A program made the position numbers and the translations under genes. Source: Cylicocyclus nassatus (lineage: Eukaryota; Nematoda; Chromadorea; Rhabditida; Strongylidae). Taken from it: a DNA stretch of 64,000 nt. The stretch covers positions 43,342,833-43,406,832 of the forward strand of contig CATQJL010000112.1 of NCBI GenBank assembly GCA_958299035.1, given 5' to 3'. Positions 22,506 to 33,453 of the stretch are shown in pieces (within the stretch, counting starts at the first letter, position 1; the number at the start of each line of letters is the position of its first letter). Below the pieces are notes generated by a model. The model was not told the DNA's origin. It saw only the letters and a list, made by a program, of their open reading frames with translations, and searched no databases.

Positions 22506-23900
22506 CTATACTTGGGTAATTCGAGAATTTTTCATCGAATGAATGAATATCGAATAAATTCGAAAAGGAAAAATTTCGAATAAACGAATATCGAATAAAT
22601 TCGGAAAATCAAAAATATCGAATGAATGAATTTCGAATAAATTCGGAAAATCAAAAATATCGAATGAATGAATTTCGAATAAATTCGGCAAATCAAAAAT
22701 ATCGAATGAATGAATATCAAATATATTCGAACAGTGGAAGTCGAATTTCGAATAAATATTCGAATGATTTATCGAATAACTAAAGCAATCACATCTCAAA
22801 CTTGCCGAAATATCTGGCTAGAGCCGACCCAATCATAATCAGCCCCTAGTATCCTCTATACCAACTCCTAGCTCAAAAATTTCCAAAAATTGCTGAAATC
22901 GATAAAATAGATTTCGGTTTTAATCAGCATTCTCATTTACCCCCTGTACCAACTCCCAAGCTCGTAGCTCGAGATTTTCCAAAAATCGATAAAATTCATA
23001 AAGTACAGGGCTCCTAAATTGCAGAGTCGTTTGCACCAGCGGTCGCGCGACCGCTGGTGCAAACGACTCTGCAATTTAGGAGCTCTGTAAATTTTTATCC
23101 GTAATCAGCACCCTCACTTACCCCCTTGTACCAACTCTCAGCCCCGCAGCTCAAACTTCCCCGAAAATCGATAAAGTCGGTCGGTCGGCATCTAGTCAAT
23201 ACGTCAGCAAAAAGTCATATTTTACCCAATATGGACGATCTAAAAAGCAGTCGATATAAATTTTTATGCTGTGCCCAAAAGATTCTTCTTCAGATGGTTT
23301 GAAAGAGACTGATGTACACCAGAATTGATTTTATTTCTTATCAGCATCAACAATGTAAAAGCCAAGGGCTTGCTCTACTTTCTACATCAATTAAAATCCA
23401 CATATGATTTTTTTAGTGTCGCAAGCAGTCGGAAGAATGCGACTCTCCATACAGTTCAAAGGTATAACGGTTGCAGAAGATGTATTACCGAGTTTTGCGA
23501 AAAAAAACGCGGACGAATTGAGCTGGATACTCAGCAGTGGGCTTTGCAACAAAGTCGAATAATATGAATACGGAGTCATTCGAATACGAATTCGAATAAA
23601 CATTCGAATAAAACATTCGAATAAAATCTATTCGAAACCCCATTTTTTGATTATTCGAGTTTTCGAATAATATTCGAAACCTCGTTTTTTGATTATTCGA
23701 GTTTTCGAATAATATTCGAAACCTCGTTTTTTGATTATTCGAGTTTTCGAATTTTATTCGAAACCCTGTTTTTTGATTATTCGAGTTTCGAATAATATTC
23801 GAAAATGGAAGAACTCCGAATATCGAATTTCGAATACGAATATATTCGAATGTTTTATTCGAATGATCGAATTTCTATTCGATTCGGACCCAAGTATAAT
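22506..23900. mobile_element. Inverted-repeat element rich in CGAATATTCG motifs
   Basis: Left border TATACTTGGGTAATTCGAG and right border ...CCCAAGTATA form matching inverted ends (TATACTTGGGT). Both subterminal regions (22540-22790 and 23560-23885) are arrays of TCGAATA/TTCGAAT words; the centre has CTTACCCCCTTGTACCAACT-type blocks and a perfect hairpin. No transposase was recognised. A terminal-inverted-repeat DNA element with subterminal arrays is the best description; superfamily unknown. Confidence 0.6.
23004..23089. repeat. 86-bp near-perfect palindrome
   Basis: Arms of 43 bases with a single mismatch meet at GGTCGCGCGACC with no spacer. The arm contains CTCCTAAATTGCAGAGTCG and TTTGCACCAGCGG. 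It lies in the middle of the CGAATATTCG-rich element. Confidence 0.95.
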
Positions 23901-24914
23901 ATACACCTTCATAATACACACCTTGATAAAGTTAATCCAGGTTTTTATCTGCTCTAATTTAGTTCGGAAATGTCTGCTCCATTGACATTAGTCCTTTAGA
24001 ACATTTTGAACAGAGTGGACGCTTCCAGAAAAGGTCAGTAATAGAAGTTCACCTCTTTTATATTTTACTTACTTTGGTTAATATATTTCATATAAGTGAC
24101 CATGTTGACTAGTTAGACTACAATGACTACATTATAATTTTTAGATTAATTCACACAAAGGATTGAAGACCAAGAAGACCGATCAGTCGAAGGTTGAGGT
24201 TAGTTTCCTTATTATTATTTTCTATCCATACGATCTTCCCTCACTACTGATGATTTCCGGGGAAATACTATACTTCCGTACTCGTATCCTTTTCCGTCTA
24301 GTGGAAGGAATGAAACGGAATTGAATATCTTTTAATTTTATTTTATTTTGTTACTTTCTCATTTATTTTAGTTTTCTTATTGCATTATCTCCCAATTTTC
24401 AAGTAGTTATCTTTCTCTGACCTATAAGATTAAGGTATATTGGCAGGCATCTTTTGAGATTGACATTCGTTTATGCAGGTTACCGCAAAAGTAAGTGGAG
24501 GAGAGGCGATGGGAAGGGGGGGGTTGTAGGGGTGGGTACCTCTGGGAGGGGGGGGGGGGTCGTAAATGAGGGTCTCGGATCGCATCAGCACGCTTGACCC
24601 TGCTTCCAATCCAATCGCTTAAATGACAAACTGTCTTACTTGATAGCCCGGCTTGAGAGAAGCATAATACTATCATGCCGATTTATTCTATCGAGAAAGA
24701 AGGAAAATATTCAGCACTGTAGTATTGAACATCTGCATATTTATTTGCCATATAGGTCTTTTCCGAATTTTGTACAGTTTAAACGAAGCCAATAACAATC
24801 TGTGAACACTTGTTGATTTACGTTATCAAAGAATCACAGAATCAAGGAATGGCGCAAAAAATATGAATTGTTTTCATACGGAAACGTGGACAAAACGGAA
24901 AACTTGAATGGCTA
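23901..24914. other. Unassigned, with a G-rich repeat near 24500
   Basis: No gene supported. The block at about 24485-24600 (GGTACCTCT, a G-run, AAATGAGGGTCTCGGATCGC) matches 36170-36235 and marks another copy of a dispersed G-rich repeat. Confidence 0.4.
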
Positions 24915-25092
24915 ATCTTATATATAAAGCTGAATGTCTGTTTGTCTGTCTGTCTGTATGTCTGTCTGTCTGTCTGTCTGTATGTCTGTATGTATGTTCC
25001 GAATAGAAAATTCCATTTCTGAACCGATCCGGACCAAACTTGGCACACATACACATCGGGCCCCGGCGGGTGTCATAGGCCACTTTTCGCAG
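24915..25092 (+). repeat. Dispersed CTGT-edge repeat, single arm
   Basis: CTTATATATAAAGCTGAATG, then a CTGT/ATGT microsatellite, then TATGTTCCGAATAGAAAATT and CCGATCCGGACCAAACTTGG through GGGCCCCGGCGGGTGTCA. Same family as 9924-10245 and 59925-60055. Sequence to about 25280 after it is open (LATNLSNPPSAYSKGK...) and preceded by TTCGCAG, but no gene could be assembled. Confidence 0.75.
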
Positions 25093-25502
25093 CTTGCGAC
25101 GAATTTGTCAAACCCTCCCAGCGCCTATTCAAAGGGGAAATGCAAAGTCGAAGAAGAGTTCACGATCGTAAAACGAGCATGCGAAATTGGCGTGGAAGTC
25201 CAAAGAAAATCTTCAGGCTTGTTCGCGATTGCTTTCTCCACATTAGGCACGTTATTTTTCTCGTTTCTTTTGAGATAAATGTAACAGTTACTTCTTGCCG
25301 TCTGCAGCATTCGTGTAGCAGATGCGTGCTAGAAATCGGCAAGTAGTATGCAGTTTTACTGCTCAAGAGCCATTGGATAGCAAGGTGAACTGGGATTTCT
25401 TGTTCGGTTTTCAGGATTCTAAGCCTCAAAACCTTTTTCAGATCTTGGCCGATATGTGCTCACATAGGCCTGGACAGCAAATCATTAATCCATCGCATTT
25501 CG

Positions 25503-26497
25503 ACTGTTGTATAGACCTCGACACGAAACCCAATTGACATCGTGCGTCAGAAATGCGTACTTGATGTAAATACAGTGTACACTACTTACCTCAACCTGTA
25601 ATTAATATTTTTTCAACTTGTACTTCCTCCCCATCTCTCTGGAGTTGGGAAAATGACTGAAGAAAGTATTGGTAAAACTGATTTATTTTAAATATCACTA
25701 CTCGTACTGAAATCTTATATCATGGGGGTTATTTATCATGCTGATTCCAAAAATGGTACTCATTTTGCTTGATAGCCATTCATCGATTCCCCATAGCTAA
25801 GTTTGGAGCTATTTGATGTGCCAAGTGGAAGAGCAGGTCAGAGGTAAGGAGGCTGTCTCTCCAGATTACTCACGTGATTACCGATGTTTCCAGATTGCCT
25901 ATTCCAAATACTCTTATCACTTCTGACATTCATTGGGCTTTCGATGCTATTGTAGGTTCGAGCGCGTAAGAGGTAATGTATGTTGTGTAAATTTTTTTTT
26001 CTAAACTAATCTATCAAATTGAAGGTATTTTTATGACTTGGAAACTCGGAAGAGCAAGTTCTACCATTGTTTAGACATTATGTGCACAGCAGTCTCGAGT
26101 CTCCCATTCATAGAATAGATGATATGCGAAATAAGTATCATCTTTTAACTTGTGCAAAACAAACTAAACAGAATCTAAGCGATTCTGTTCAGTAACGGGC
26201 AGCTGCTGCAGCTGAAATAAACGACTATCGAGCAAAATGAGTACCATTTTTGGAATCAGCATGATAAATAACCCCCACGATATAAGATTTCAGTACGAGT
26301 AGTGATATTTGAAATAAATCAGTTTTACCAATACTTTCTTCAGTCATTTTCCCAACTCCAGAGAGATGGGGAGGAAGTACAAGTTGAAAAATATTAATTA
26401 CAGGTTGAGGTAAGTAGTGTACACTGTATTTACATCAAGTACGCATTTTTGACGCACGATGTCAATTGGGTATCGTGTCGAGGTCTATACGACAGTC
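25503..26497. repeat. Foldback repeat, arms about 270 bp
   Basis: The left arm 25503-25774 and right arm 26226-26497 are inverted copies with a few mismatches and one 1-base indel (for example ACTTCCTCCCCATCTCTC and GAGAGATGGGGAGGAAGT). The spacer is about 450 bp. No target duplication was found. Could be a foldback transposon or an inverted duplication. No coding sequence recognised. Confidence 0.8.
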
Positions 26498-27600
26498 GCA
26501 TTTCGAGGCAGTCATCTTCAACGAGAAAAGATTTGATGATGTACACATGTTGGAAGGAAGGTCTGGTCATGCAAAAGTACACTGCTTCCTGTTCAGGTGA
26601 TTGGAGGTCAATTATTTTGGCGAATCTTCATCTTTGAACGTCGTCCATCAATACTTCGATCCACCGGGGTTCACGGTATAGTCTCATTGTTGAAAGTTCC
26701 ACATATGAAAGATTCATAGCGCTTCGCAGGATAAGCGGAGGAATATTGAATGACAAAACATCTTTGCTTTTCATTTGTCACGCAGAGTTCCCATAGGCAC
26801 TGCTCTAGCTCGCTGCCTTTGCTCTGTCTAACACGCTAACCTCTCCAGCCTTTGCGTTGAACTCTCAAGAAAAAAGTTTTAAAAGGAGCTAAAGACAGTG
26901 GAATTAGGAGCGGTCGTGCTTACAGAAACCTCTCAGCGGCTTGGGCCATACATTTGATTCTTTCCGTTCATCTATGGTCTCACACAAGTAGCAGATAACA
27001 GAGGGTTGGGCAACATGTAATTTATATAAATGGGGGCGTCTTCAGTGCCTTCCTGTGGAATCCAATATTTGCTTGTTCTGGGAGACAACACAGGCGTGCC
27101 TTGATTTCTATCATGTTTTGTTAGGGATGCTTTTCAGACCATAGGTGACCTTGATGCGATGTTTTTCACTCATTAAGATTACGGACCGCGGACCGCGCAG
27201 ACCGGATCAATCAGCTGGCGAGAGGAGATGACAACGAGCCGGTAGGTTCCAATAGTTCCAATGGTAATTACAAGCAATACTAAGCTTGTGTTGAATAGAT
27301 AAAACAATCAGTTCTCCTTGCGGTTAACAAAATTTTTTGGGAGAAGATGCATTGTATGCGATTGTTGAAGTGCGCAGGTAAAAGATGCATTCTCTAGCAT
27401 CTTGAATACTTTGATGTCGTCGTTTTTCTAATCTTTTCCCATTTTTTATAATGAGCCTTATTTGCATTTTTTCCCTACATTTGACCGTAAGTTAGAGTAA
27501 GGTTTATCGTCTGTGTCGATGTGAGTTTCAGAGCTGTTATAGTTCAGGCCTTCTCCTCGCTCGGACCTTGCGCCGCGTTCGCGTATGTGTCTTTTTTGAT
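26498..27600. other. Unassigned, possible exon relic near 27170-27240
   Basis: Reading from about 27177 gives LRTADRADRINQLARGDDNE followed by a GTAGGT donor-like site. This looks like a coding exon but no partner exon was connected. The rest shows nothing recognisable. Confidence 0.3.
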
Positions 27601-27610
27601 GCTTTAGCAG

Positions 27611-27756
27611 GGATGGAGGACTATATGTCGCCGAATTTGGAAGAGTCCCGCGCGGATTCCCTGCAGGAACGCATGTCCGCGCATGTACAAGGGTGCGTAT
27701 TTGTCGCAGATGACCGCGGGGACCGCCCTTTTTCGGCGACATATAGTCCTCCACCC
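27611..27756. mobile_element. MULE-like MITE with 9-bp TSD
   Basis: A 146-bp element. The left end GGATGGAGGACTATATGTCG and right-end inverse GGGTGGAGGACTATATGTCG agree in 24 of 25 terminal bases. Identical 9-bp copies CTTTAGCAG flank it at 27602-27610 and 27757-27765. Nine-base duplications are typical of Mutator-like elements; an 8-bp reading (hAT) is also possible. Non-coding. Confidence 0.75.
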
Positions 27757-27765
27757 CTTTAGCAG

Positions 27766-28453
27766 TCTTCGATCAATCGGAGGCTGAGTGTATTTGCGGA
27801 CAGTGAAAGGTCGAAGCGGCGGCGAAAGCCCGAACTGCTTGAGCTGTGACGCTTATGTTGGGACAACCGCAGGTGCGCTTGCCTTCGCCGCTGTAACCCT
27901 GCGCCTTATGCGCCCTGCGGCTAATAGAGCCGCGTTCGCGCCCAAAGAATGCGCCTTCGTCATGCAATAGTTGATAAATTATGCAAAGAGCTATGTAAAT
28001 CTTTTAAGCTGACCAGATCGAGGTAAGCCAGAATAAGGTCACCCTTTGAAGGTTACACCCTCATCATATGCAGATCATGCAGTGACAGTGTCATGCCTTA
28101 CTGTTCAGATAAACCACGTGCATTAGCCGTCATTTTTTGCCCGTACTTTTTTCGCTGGGTAGAGGAGGGATGTGGGACGGGAGCGTCATATTTTGCTCTT
28201 CTAGATCTCTGTATCATCATACCATACCTTACCATACCATACCATAATATATAGAATCGCTACTTAAATTCAAAAAAGCGGCAGGAGCGGGAAAGCGAGC
28301 GGTGGTCCTGGCGCGCGCGCCCTGTTTTTCACGGCTGCCACCGCTCGCTTTCCCTCTACTGTTATAATTACTAGAGCGTTGTCGCATCTTACGTACTTCA
28401 ATTCGGCTATTTAATCTTTTCTGCTTGCAGATTCTGAGAAAAGTCACCGCAAG
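27766..28453. other. Unassigned; microsatellite and GC hairpin
   Basis: A CCATA microsatellite lies at about 28217-28250. A GC-rich inverted repeat at about 28288-28355 (GGGAAAGCGAGCGGTGG with CCACCGCTCGCTTTCCC) follows. Nothing else recognised before the DMC1 fragment. Confidence 0.4.
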
Positions 28454-28841
28454 ATGGTTGTATCAGCAGCTCAGAAGGCTAGAGCAGAAGCAGAGGCTAT
28501 GGAGGCAGAAGATGAAGATGTAAGTAGCACAGTTACTGACTCTCGCAGTTTTTGACTGACCATTGTAATCACTCGGAAAAGGAAGACTATTTCCAGGCCG
28601 ATTTTTACCAAGATGTCGAACAGCTGCAAAATCATGGAAATGTAAAAAAGCTTGACACTGTTTTATTGTTTTTTGACTGATGTTTTGCTCCAGAATATGG
28701 CAGACATTGAAAAACTTCAGTCAGTCGAAATTCTGTACGATCAAAGGTGTAATGATGACCGCGAAGAAATGTTTAGCTGAAATCAAAGGTCTTTCTGAAG
28801 CGAAAGTGGACAAAATCAAAGAAGACGCTTGTAAAATAATG
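28454..28841 (+). pseudogene. dmc1: DMC1 meiotic recombinase, 5' fragment with frameshift
   Basis: Three exons fit GT-AG rules: 28454-28519 (22 codons), 28597-28641 (15 codons) and 28694-28841. They give DVEQLQNHG, NMADIEKLQSV, then CTIKGVMMTAKKCLAEIKGL and SEAKVDKIKEDACK. This matches the N-terminal helix-hairpin-helix region of DMC1 (GICTIKG...VKGLSEAKVDKIKE); RAD51 is less similar here. DMC1 is the meiosis-specific RecA-family strand-exchange protein. Exon 3 is 148 nt instead of 147: one extra base near 28733 shifts the frame between SV and CTIKG. No Walker A or later exons follow; a MITE and a pogo relic come next. Fragment or assembly-broken gene. Confidence 0.75.
28549..28625 (+). repeat. 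77-bp sequence with exact inverted copy at 29584-29660
   Basis: The segment from TTTTTGACTGACCATTG to GATGTCGAACAGCT (end of intron 1 and start of exon 2 of the DMC1 fragment) is repeated exactly in inverse orientation at 29584-29660. The inverted copy abuts the pogo transposase relic. The perfect identity suggests a recent event or an assembly artefact. Confidence 0.95.
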
Positions 28842-28946
28842 GTCAGAGATTCTTACTTTCTTTCGTCCGACCATTTTGCCATTTCCAGGATGTTTTTGCA
28901 AATGTCTTTTTGAATTTTTTTACCTTCCTTCAGAAAAATGGTTTAA

Positions 28947-29173
28947 AGGCAGCGTCCAGGCAGATCTGGACCTATGGGGATCTTACCCCTAAAATCCGGC
29001 ATATAAGATCGCCTCGCAGTAAAGACCGCCTCGCCGATAAGACCGCAAAAGAGCTCTCAGTTAAGTCCGCTTTCATGACAGCCTCGCGCGCCTCGCGCGC
29101 CGCCAAGTCCCGCGGATAAGTCCGCCTTGTTTTTTTCACATGAAAACAAGAAGGATGCGCAATTGCGCTGCCT
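28947..29173. mobile_element. TTAA-type MITE, copy 3, decayed
   Basis: TTAA at 28943-28946 is followed by AGGCAGCGTCCAGGCAGATC, clearly related to the termini of the other copies. A weak inverse end (GCGCTGCCT) occurs at about 29165-29173, followed by TTTT rather than TTAA. The interior is GC-rich with no gene. Confidence 0.5.
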
Positions 29174-29208
29174 TTTTTGGTCTCAGAATGAACCGAAGCA
29201 ACAGATCT

Positions 29209-29583
29209 TTATTCAGGTAGCATTCCATGTTCATCATAACAAACATTCATGGCAACAACTTGACCAAAAGAACGACCATCATTATCGTTATTATCAGCAA
29301 CAATCAAAGCGTCGAAATCCTCGTTCATGCCTTCTATTATTGATTCGTCATCGAGAGCCTTGGTGAAACTGTTCGCAATGGTTTCTTCAGTGATTGCATT
29401 GAAACTCTCGTAGACTAGTGCAGCTACCTCGCCGTAGGTCATCCTTTTCCTGGCGCCGCCTGTTGTGTACCTTGCTCGTGCTGAATCGGCCATCCATCGC
29501 TCCCATCCCGCCCTCAGATTGTCTTTGAAGGGCTTGTTGATGCCGACGTCGAGAGGCTGTAGATATTTGGTCATTCCGCCTGG
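29209..29583 (-). pseudogene. Pogo/Tigger-type DDE transposase, C-terminal fragment
   Basis: The minus-strand frame begins PGGMTKYLQPLDVGINKPFK and continues WERWM. The GGMTxxLQPLDVxxNKPFK motif surrounds the last catalytic region of pogo-family DDE transposases. After about 50 residues the frame continues (VYESFNAITEETIANSF) to a stop at 29209. The N-terminal DNA-binding domain and first catalytic aspartates are absent. The 5' side joins directly to the inverted DMC1 segment at 29584. It is a relic. Confidence 0.7.
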
Positions 29584-29660
29584 AGCTGTTCGACATCTTG
29601 GTAAAAATCGGCCTGGAAATAGTCTTCCTTTTCCGAGTGATTACAATGGTCAGTCAAAAA

Positions 29661-30872
29661 TTGTATGTCAAAATGTTGCTCTGTGGCTACAAGCGCTCAA
29701 CGGTGCTGTTATAGATATTCCATGCCTTTAGCGCACCATATGGGATTTGTTTTACGAAACAAAGATGATGGAGAGGAGTATGTGAGATATCTAATGAAGA
29801 TACCAGCTAAACGACGAGAAAATTTTGCTGTACTTCACGCTCATTCCTTTCCTGGAGAATTGAAAAGATACGTGATCACTATTGTAAAATCCCCAGTAAA
29901 ATGCTTCAGATACTACCTTTGAATATTAGCGAACATAATTTGGATTCTCTGGAAAGGATTTGAGCCTTCGTCTCTTTTTCCATCGCTGTGTTTGTGAGCA
30001 TCTGAGGTCGTTGTAAAAAATCCGGAGAAAGTGGCTGTTGTCTACCAAGTGCTCCGTAAACTTTTACAGAGACTCTCCAGGAGCTTGTGGAGTTGACGGA
30101 CAGGTTGGTTTCTGCATTTCCATCAAGACCTAAGGTGAATGTTGAACTCCCCATATACTTTACCCTCCTTTTGATTCGCTTATTCCTAATCGGTTTCTGA
30201 GTCAAAGAACGAGTAGTTTAGTTTTTTCGCGGCTAAATTAGAGACTTACGAAGACATGTTTGCGATGAGTTTAGTGTTCGACAACTCTGCTTCATGATGA
30301 GGCTCGTAGATCACAGCGGCGATGAGGCAAAGTCCGTTTTTTCACAAGCTTTTCATGGATTAACTTATACTGTAGATCTATAATTTAAATTAGGATCGCA
30401 TTACAGGGAATCTTGGCGAAGGCTGCTGTACCAGATAGCTGCAAATCCTGACATTTACCCGAGCAGAGACCTGGTAGACTTTGCTGTGCGGGAAGTAATA
30501 GAGCAAGTGGATCAACCGACTGGCTCTTATCAAGAACATCTGGTGTTATGGACAGCTTTTATAGTACAACAGTCATTTTTAGGAGACTCTAGCCTTGGCA
30601 GCACACAGCTGCGAAGTTTCTTCAGTTCGAAATTGCAGAAAAAAGAGAAGATGGGGAGCAGAGCATTTCTGCTTTCACAAACAGATGTTCCCTTCAGGTA
30701 GCCACTCGTGCTGCCACCGTACTCCACGCAGTCCTAGCTGAGGGAATTGTTGACCAGTTTCCAGATGACTATGATTGTCTGTTCATAATCATGGTCATCA
30801 ACTTTTCGTTCATGCTTCTTTGTTAGAATTTTCCTTCTAGACTGGTCGACTTGCAAATGCTGATTCCGTCGA
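29661..30872. other. Exon-like sequence, gene not recognised
   Basis: At 30408-30700, after an ATTACAG acceptor-like site, plus-strand reading gives ESWRRLLYQIAANPDIYP and AVREVIEQVDQPTGSYQEHL, then EHLVLWTAFIVQQSFLGDSS. A +1 frame near 30660 gives CSLQVATRAATVLHAVLAEG. This looks like a real but broken coding region; I do not recognise the family. A short frame at 29729-29922 (FVLRNKDDGEEYVRYLMKIP) is likewise unassigned. Confidence 0.4.
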
Positions 30873-32794
30873 ATGTCGAAATTTATGTGTACGAATGATT
30901 GGACTAGCAAGCTGCATCCGTTGCACAACGATCTTTACAGAAAAGTTTGTTCCGACATTGAGTTCCATATGCGAAAGTTTTTGTCTAATCGTGAGCGTCG
31001 GCTTGCACAGAAATCAGCGCGAAGCCTGTTCCTTTACATCAGAGCTAAGATGAAGCCAAATTCTAACCTCCCCACCCTCGAAAATGACCTTGGTGCTCGA
31101 TTTTTCCGTGATGAAGAGAAGGCGAAAGTTCTTGGAGCCTATTTTGCTAGCTTCTTCACTTCTACGGACAGTAGTGTACCTGCTGTTAGCAATATTCATG
31201 ATGTGCGAGGGAAATTGTCCTCAATCTTCTTTGAATCGCATGAAGTCTGCCGAATTTTGAAGCACCTCAAAAACTCCACTACTGAAACATATGACGGCAT
31301 ACCTCAGATTGTATACAAGAAATGTTCCTCATCTCTGGCCACACCATTAGCACATATTTTCAACATATCCATGTTATTAGGAGAGGTACCCGCACTTTGG
31401 AAGCACGCCCTCGTAACACCTGTCCCTAAGGTCCAGGGCGCTAGGCGGGTGAGGGATTTTCGCCCTATTAGTCTGCTACCTACACCTGCAAAAGTCATGG
31501 AAAAGTGTATAAGAGATAAGCTTGTGTCCTGGCTTCTGGCTTGATAAAGCTGGCATGGTCCCTGCTGAGCAGCATGGTTTCATCAATGGTGCCTCGACGA
31601 CAACAAATTTGGTTGACAGTATTTATGACTGGACTCTTGCCTTAAATAGTAAAAAATGTGTGGATGTGCTTTATACTGATTTATCTAAAGCATTTGATAG
31701 GGTCTGTCATGATATGCTAGTGAAGAAACTCAGAATGATAGGCGTTGATGACCCGCTGCTCGCATGGTTTGATTCGTATCTGCACAACCGCTATATGACT
31801 GTAAGAGTTCATGACCGATTTTCGGATACCTATTCTTGTGCAAGTGGTGTTCCTCAAGGAGGAGTTTTATCGCCTATATTATTCCTCATTTATACTATGG
31901 AGTTGCCTAACTTACTCCATACTTCTCAAAAGGTGAAAGTGCAAATGTATGCAGATGATATAAAGATATACGGAATGTACGATGCAGAAGATCGAATTGA
32001 GGTTCAGTCAGCTTTACAATTGTCTCTTTTCAATCTAATTGAATGGGCAACGACTTGGAATTTAACACTCAATCTTGACAAGAGTTGCGTACTGCATATA
32101 GGAAATGGTTGTGCAGGTACTTATGTGGTTGAGGATCTTGCGTTGAGGTCATGCGACACAGCTAGGGACTTGGGAGTACTTGTTGATGCTAAACTAAAGT
32201 TTTCTGAACATATCGAGGCTGCTGTCAGAAAGGCTTACACCTCCTTATTCGTGCTGCTGCGCACCGTAAGGAGTAACTCGCCTGCACTAGTGACGCGTCT
32301 CTACAAAGCCCTCATTCGGCCCCATCTAGAATATTGCTCCCAAGTTTGGAATCCTGCCCGGAAAAAAGATATTTGTAAAATAGAAAAAGTGCAAAAAACA
32401 TTCACGCGTCTCTTGTACGGGCGACTCTATTCTGATAACAGTATACCAGATTATAATGTACGGCTTAGAATGTTCAAATTACATAGTCTTTCTTTTCGTC
32501 GCAATCTCTCAGATTTAGCGTTTTGTTTCAGTTTTAAAGGGTGAAAATCGGTTGAAGGCAAGTAAATATTGGATATTCATGCCAGCTAGTGAAAGGTCGG
32601 GTGGATTTAATTTGCACTACGCCAAGGTCAAAAAGCACAATCTTGCAAAAATGCACAGTAACATATTCTGCAGGTCTGCTAGATGGTTTCAGCGGTTGCC
32701 TATGGATGTTATGTGTTCTCAAACTGCACGCTCCTTCAGGGCTAAGTTGATGAGAGCTGACACACAGCTTGCATCCCTAAGCTTTTTGGAATGA
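30873..32794 (+). pseudogene. CR1-like ORF2: reverse transcriptase
   Basis: Three overlapping frames: 30873-31544, 31522-32544 and 32552-32794. RT blocks are visible: FRPISLLPTPAKVMEK, DVLYTDLSKAFDRVCHD, SGVPQGGVLSPILF and the catalytic MYADDIKIYG, followed by the CR1-type thumb region with SPALVTRLYKALIRPHLEYC. The last frame has RSARWFQRLP. Frame changes near 31520 and 32540 interrupt it, so it is inactive unless they are sequencing errors. The enzyme copies its RNA at a nicked chromosomal target. Confidence 0.9.
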
Positions 32795-33453
32795 TTTTAA
32801 TTTTGTCGTTTTTCAGTTACCAGTTCTTTCTCTTCTTGGCTTTATGGCAATTGGTATTACTAGCATGTCAGTTTTCGGTCCGCACGGTCATTTTTCGGAG
32901 CCGAGTCCTGGTGTTCTTCAGTTGCAGCTTGATTCTGTAGCCTGATTTTTCATTGGTTGTTACTAACCATAAGCATCATCAGCTAACAACTGAACCAGCC
33001 CGGCTCATTCGTCAGAACTTTTATCACACCTTATTGCCTTAACGAAGCCTAGTTTCCCATCTAGGGCACTCCAAATTGTGTCCGCCTAATGAAGTGCCTT
33101 CTGGAGTAGTTGTTAGATGTTTACTCTGCCACTCTTAATCTGAATCTTGCTTCCTCTAAAATTTAATCTTTAATGGGGTCAGGTCAGCTAACCTTACCGG
33201 CGGGCTCGTTGACATCCAAAAACGGGGCATCTTTGATTTTAGAGTGTGCAAGATTCATGTGATTGTTTTTGATCAAGTTACTTTCGTTCAACTTTACAAG
33301 CTGGGTCTAGAGCTTCGAGTTCTGTTTCATTCCGTATTTTCTTTTATCTTCTCTTGCGGCTGAGGACTGGCTGGTCTCATTGTTTGTTTGGATCTTCTTT
33401 TATTTCTTTGCTCTGGTGCACCTCGAGTGTATTTATGAAATAAAATAAAATAA
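30873..33453 (+). mobile_element. CR1-like LINE, 5'-truncated
   Basis: Contains the C-terminal part of ORF2 (reverse transcriptase), a 3' untranslated region from about 32795, and a tail ending GTGTATTTATGAAATAAAAT with repeated AAAAT. The same type of 3' end (GTGTATTTCAAATAAA) closes the LINE at 54575-58938, so both belong to one lineage. Homology to the other copy starts near 30895, so the 5' half, including the endonuclease, is missing, as is usual for LINE copies. Confidence 0.85.

Noticed and set aside
22506..22799. Minus-strand frame with repeated SFDIFDFPNLFEIH
   Set aside because: Low-complexity translation of the TTCGAATA array.
24934..25278. Frame starting in the CTGT microsatellite (MSVCLSVCMSV...)
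   Set aside because: The start is microsatellite sequence. Only the part after 25092 looks protein-like, and no gene could be built.
29465..29731. Plus-strand frame over the pogo relic
   Set aside because: It is antisense to the recognisable transposase and shows no domain of its own.
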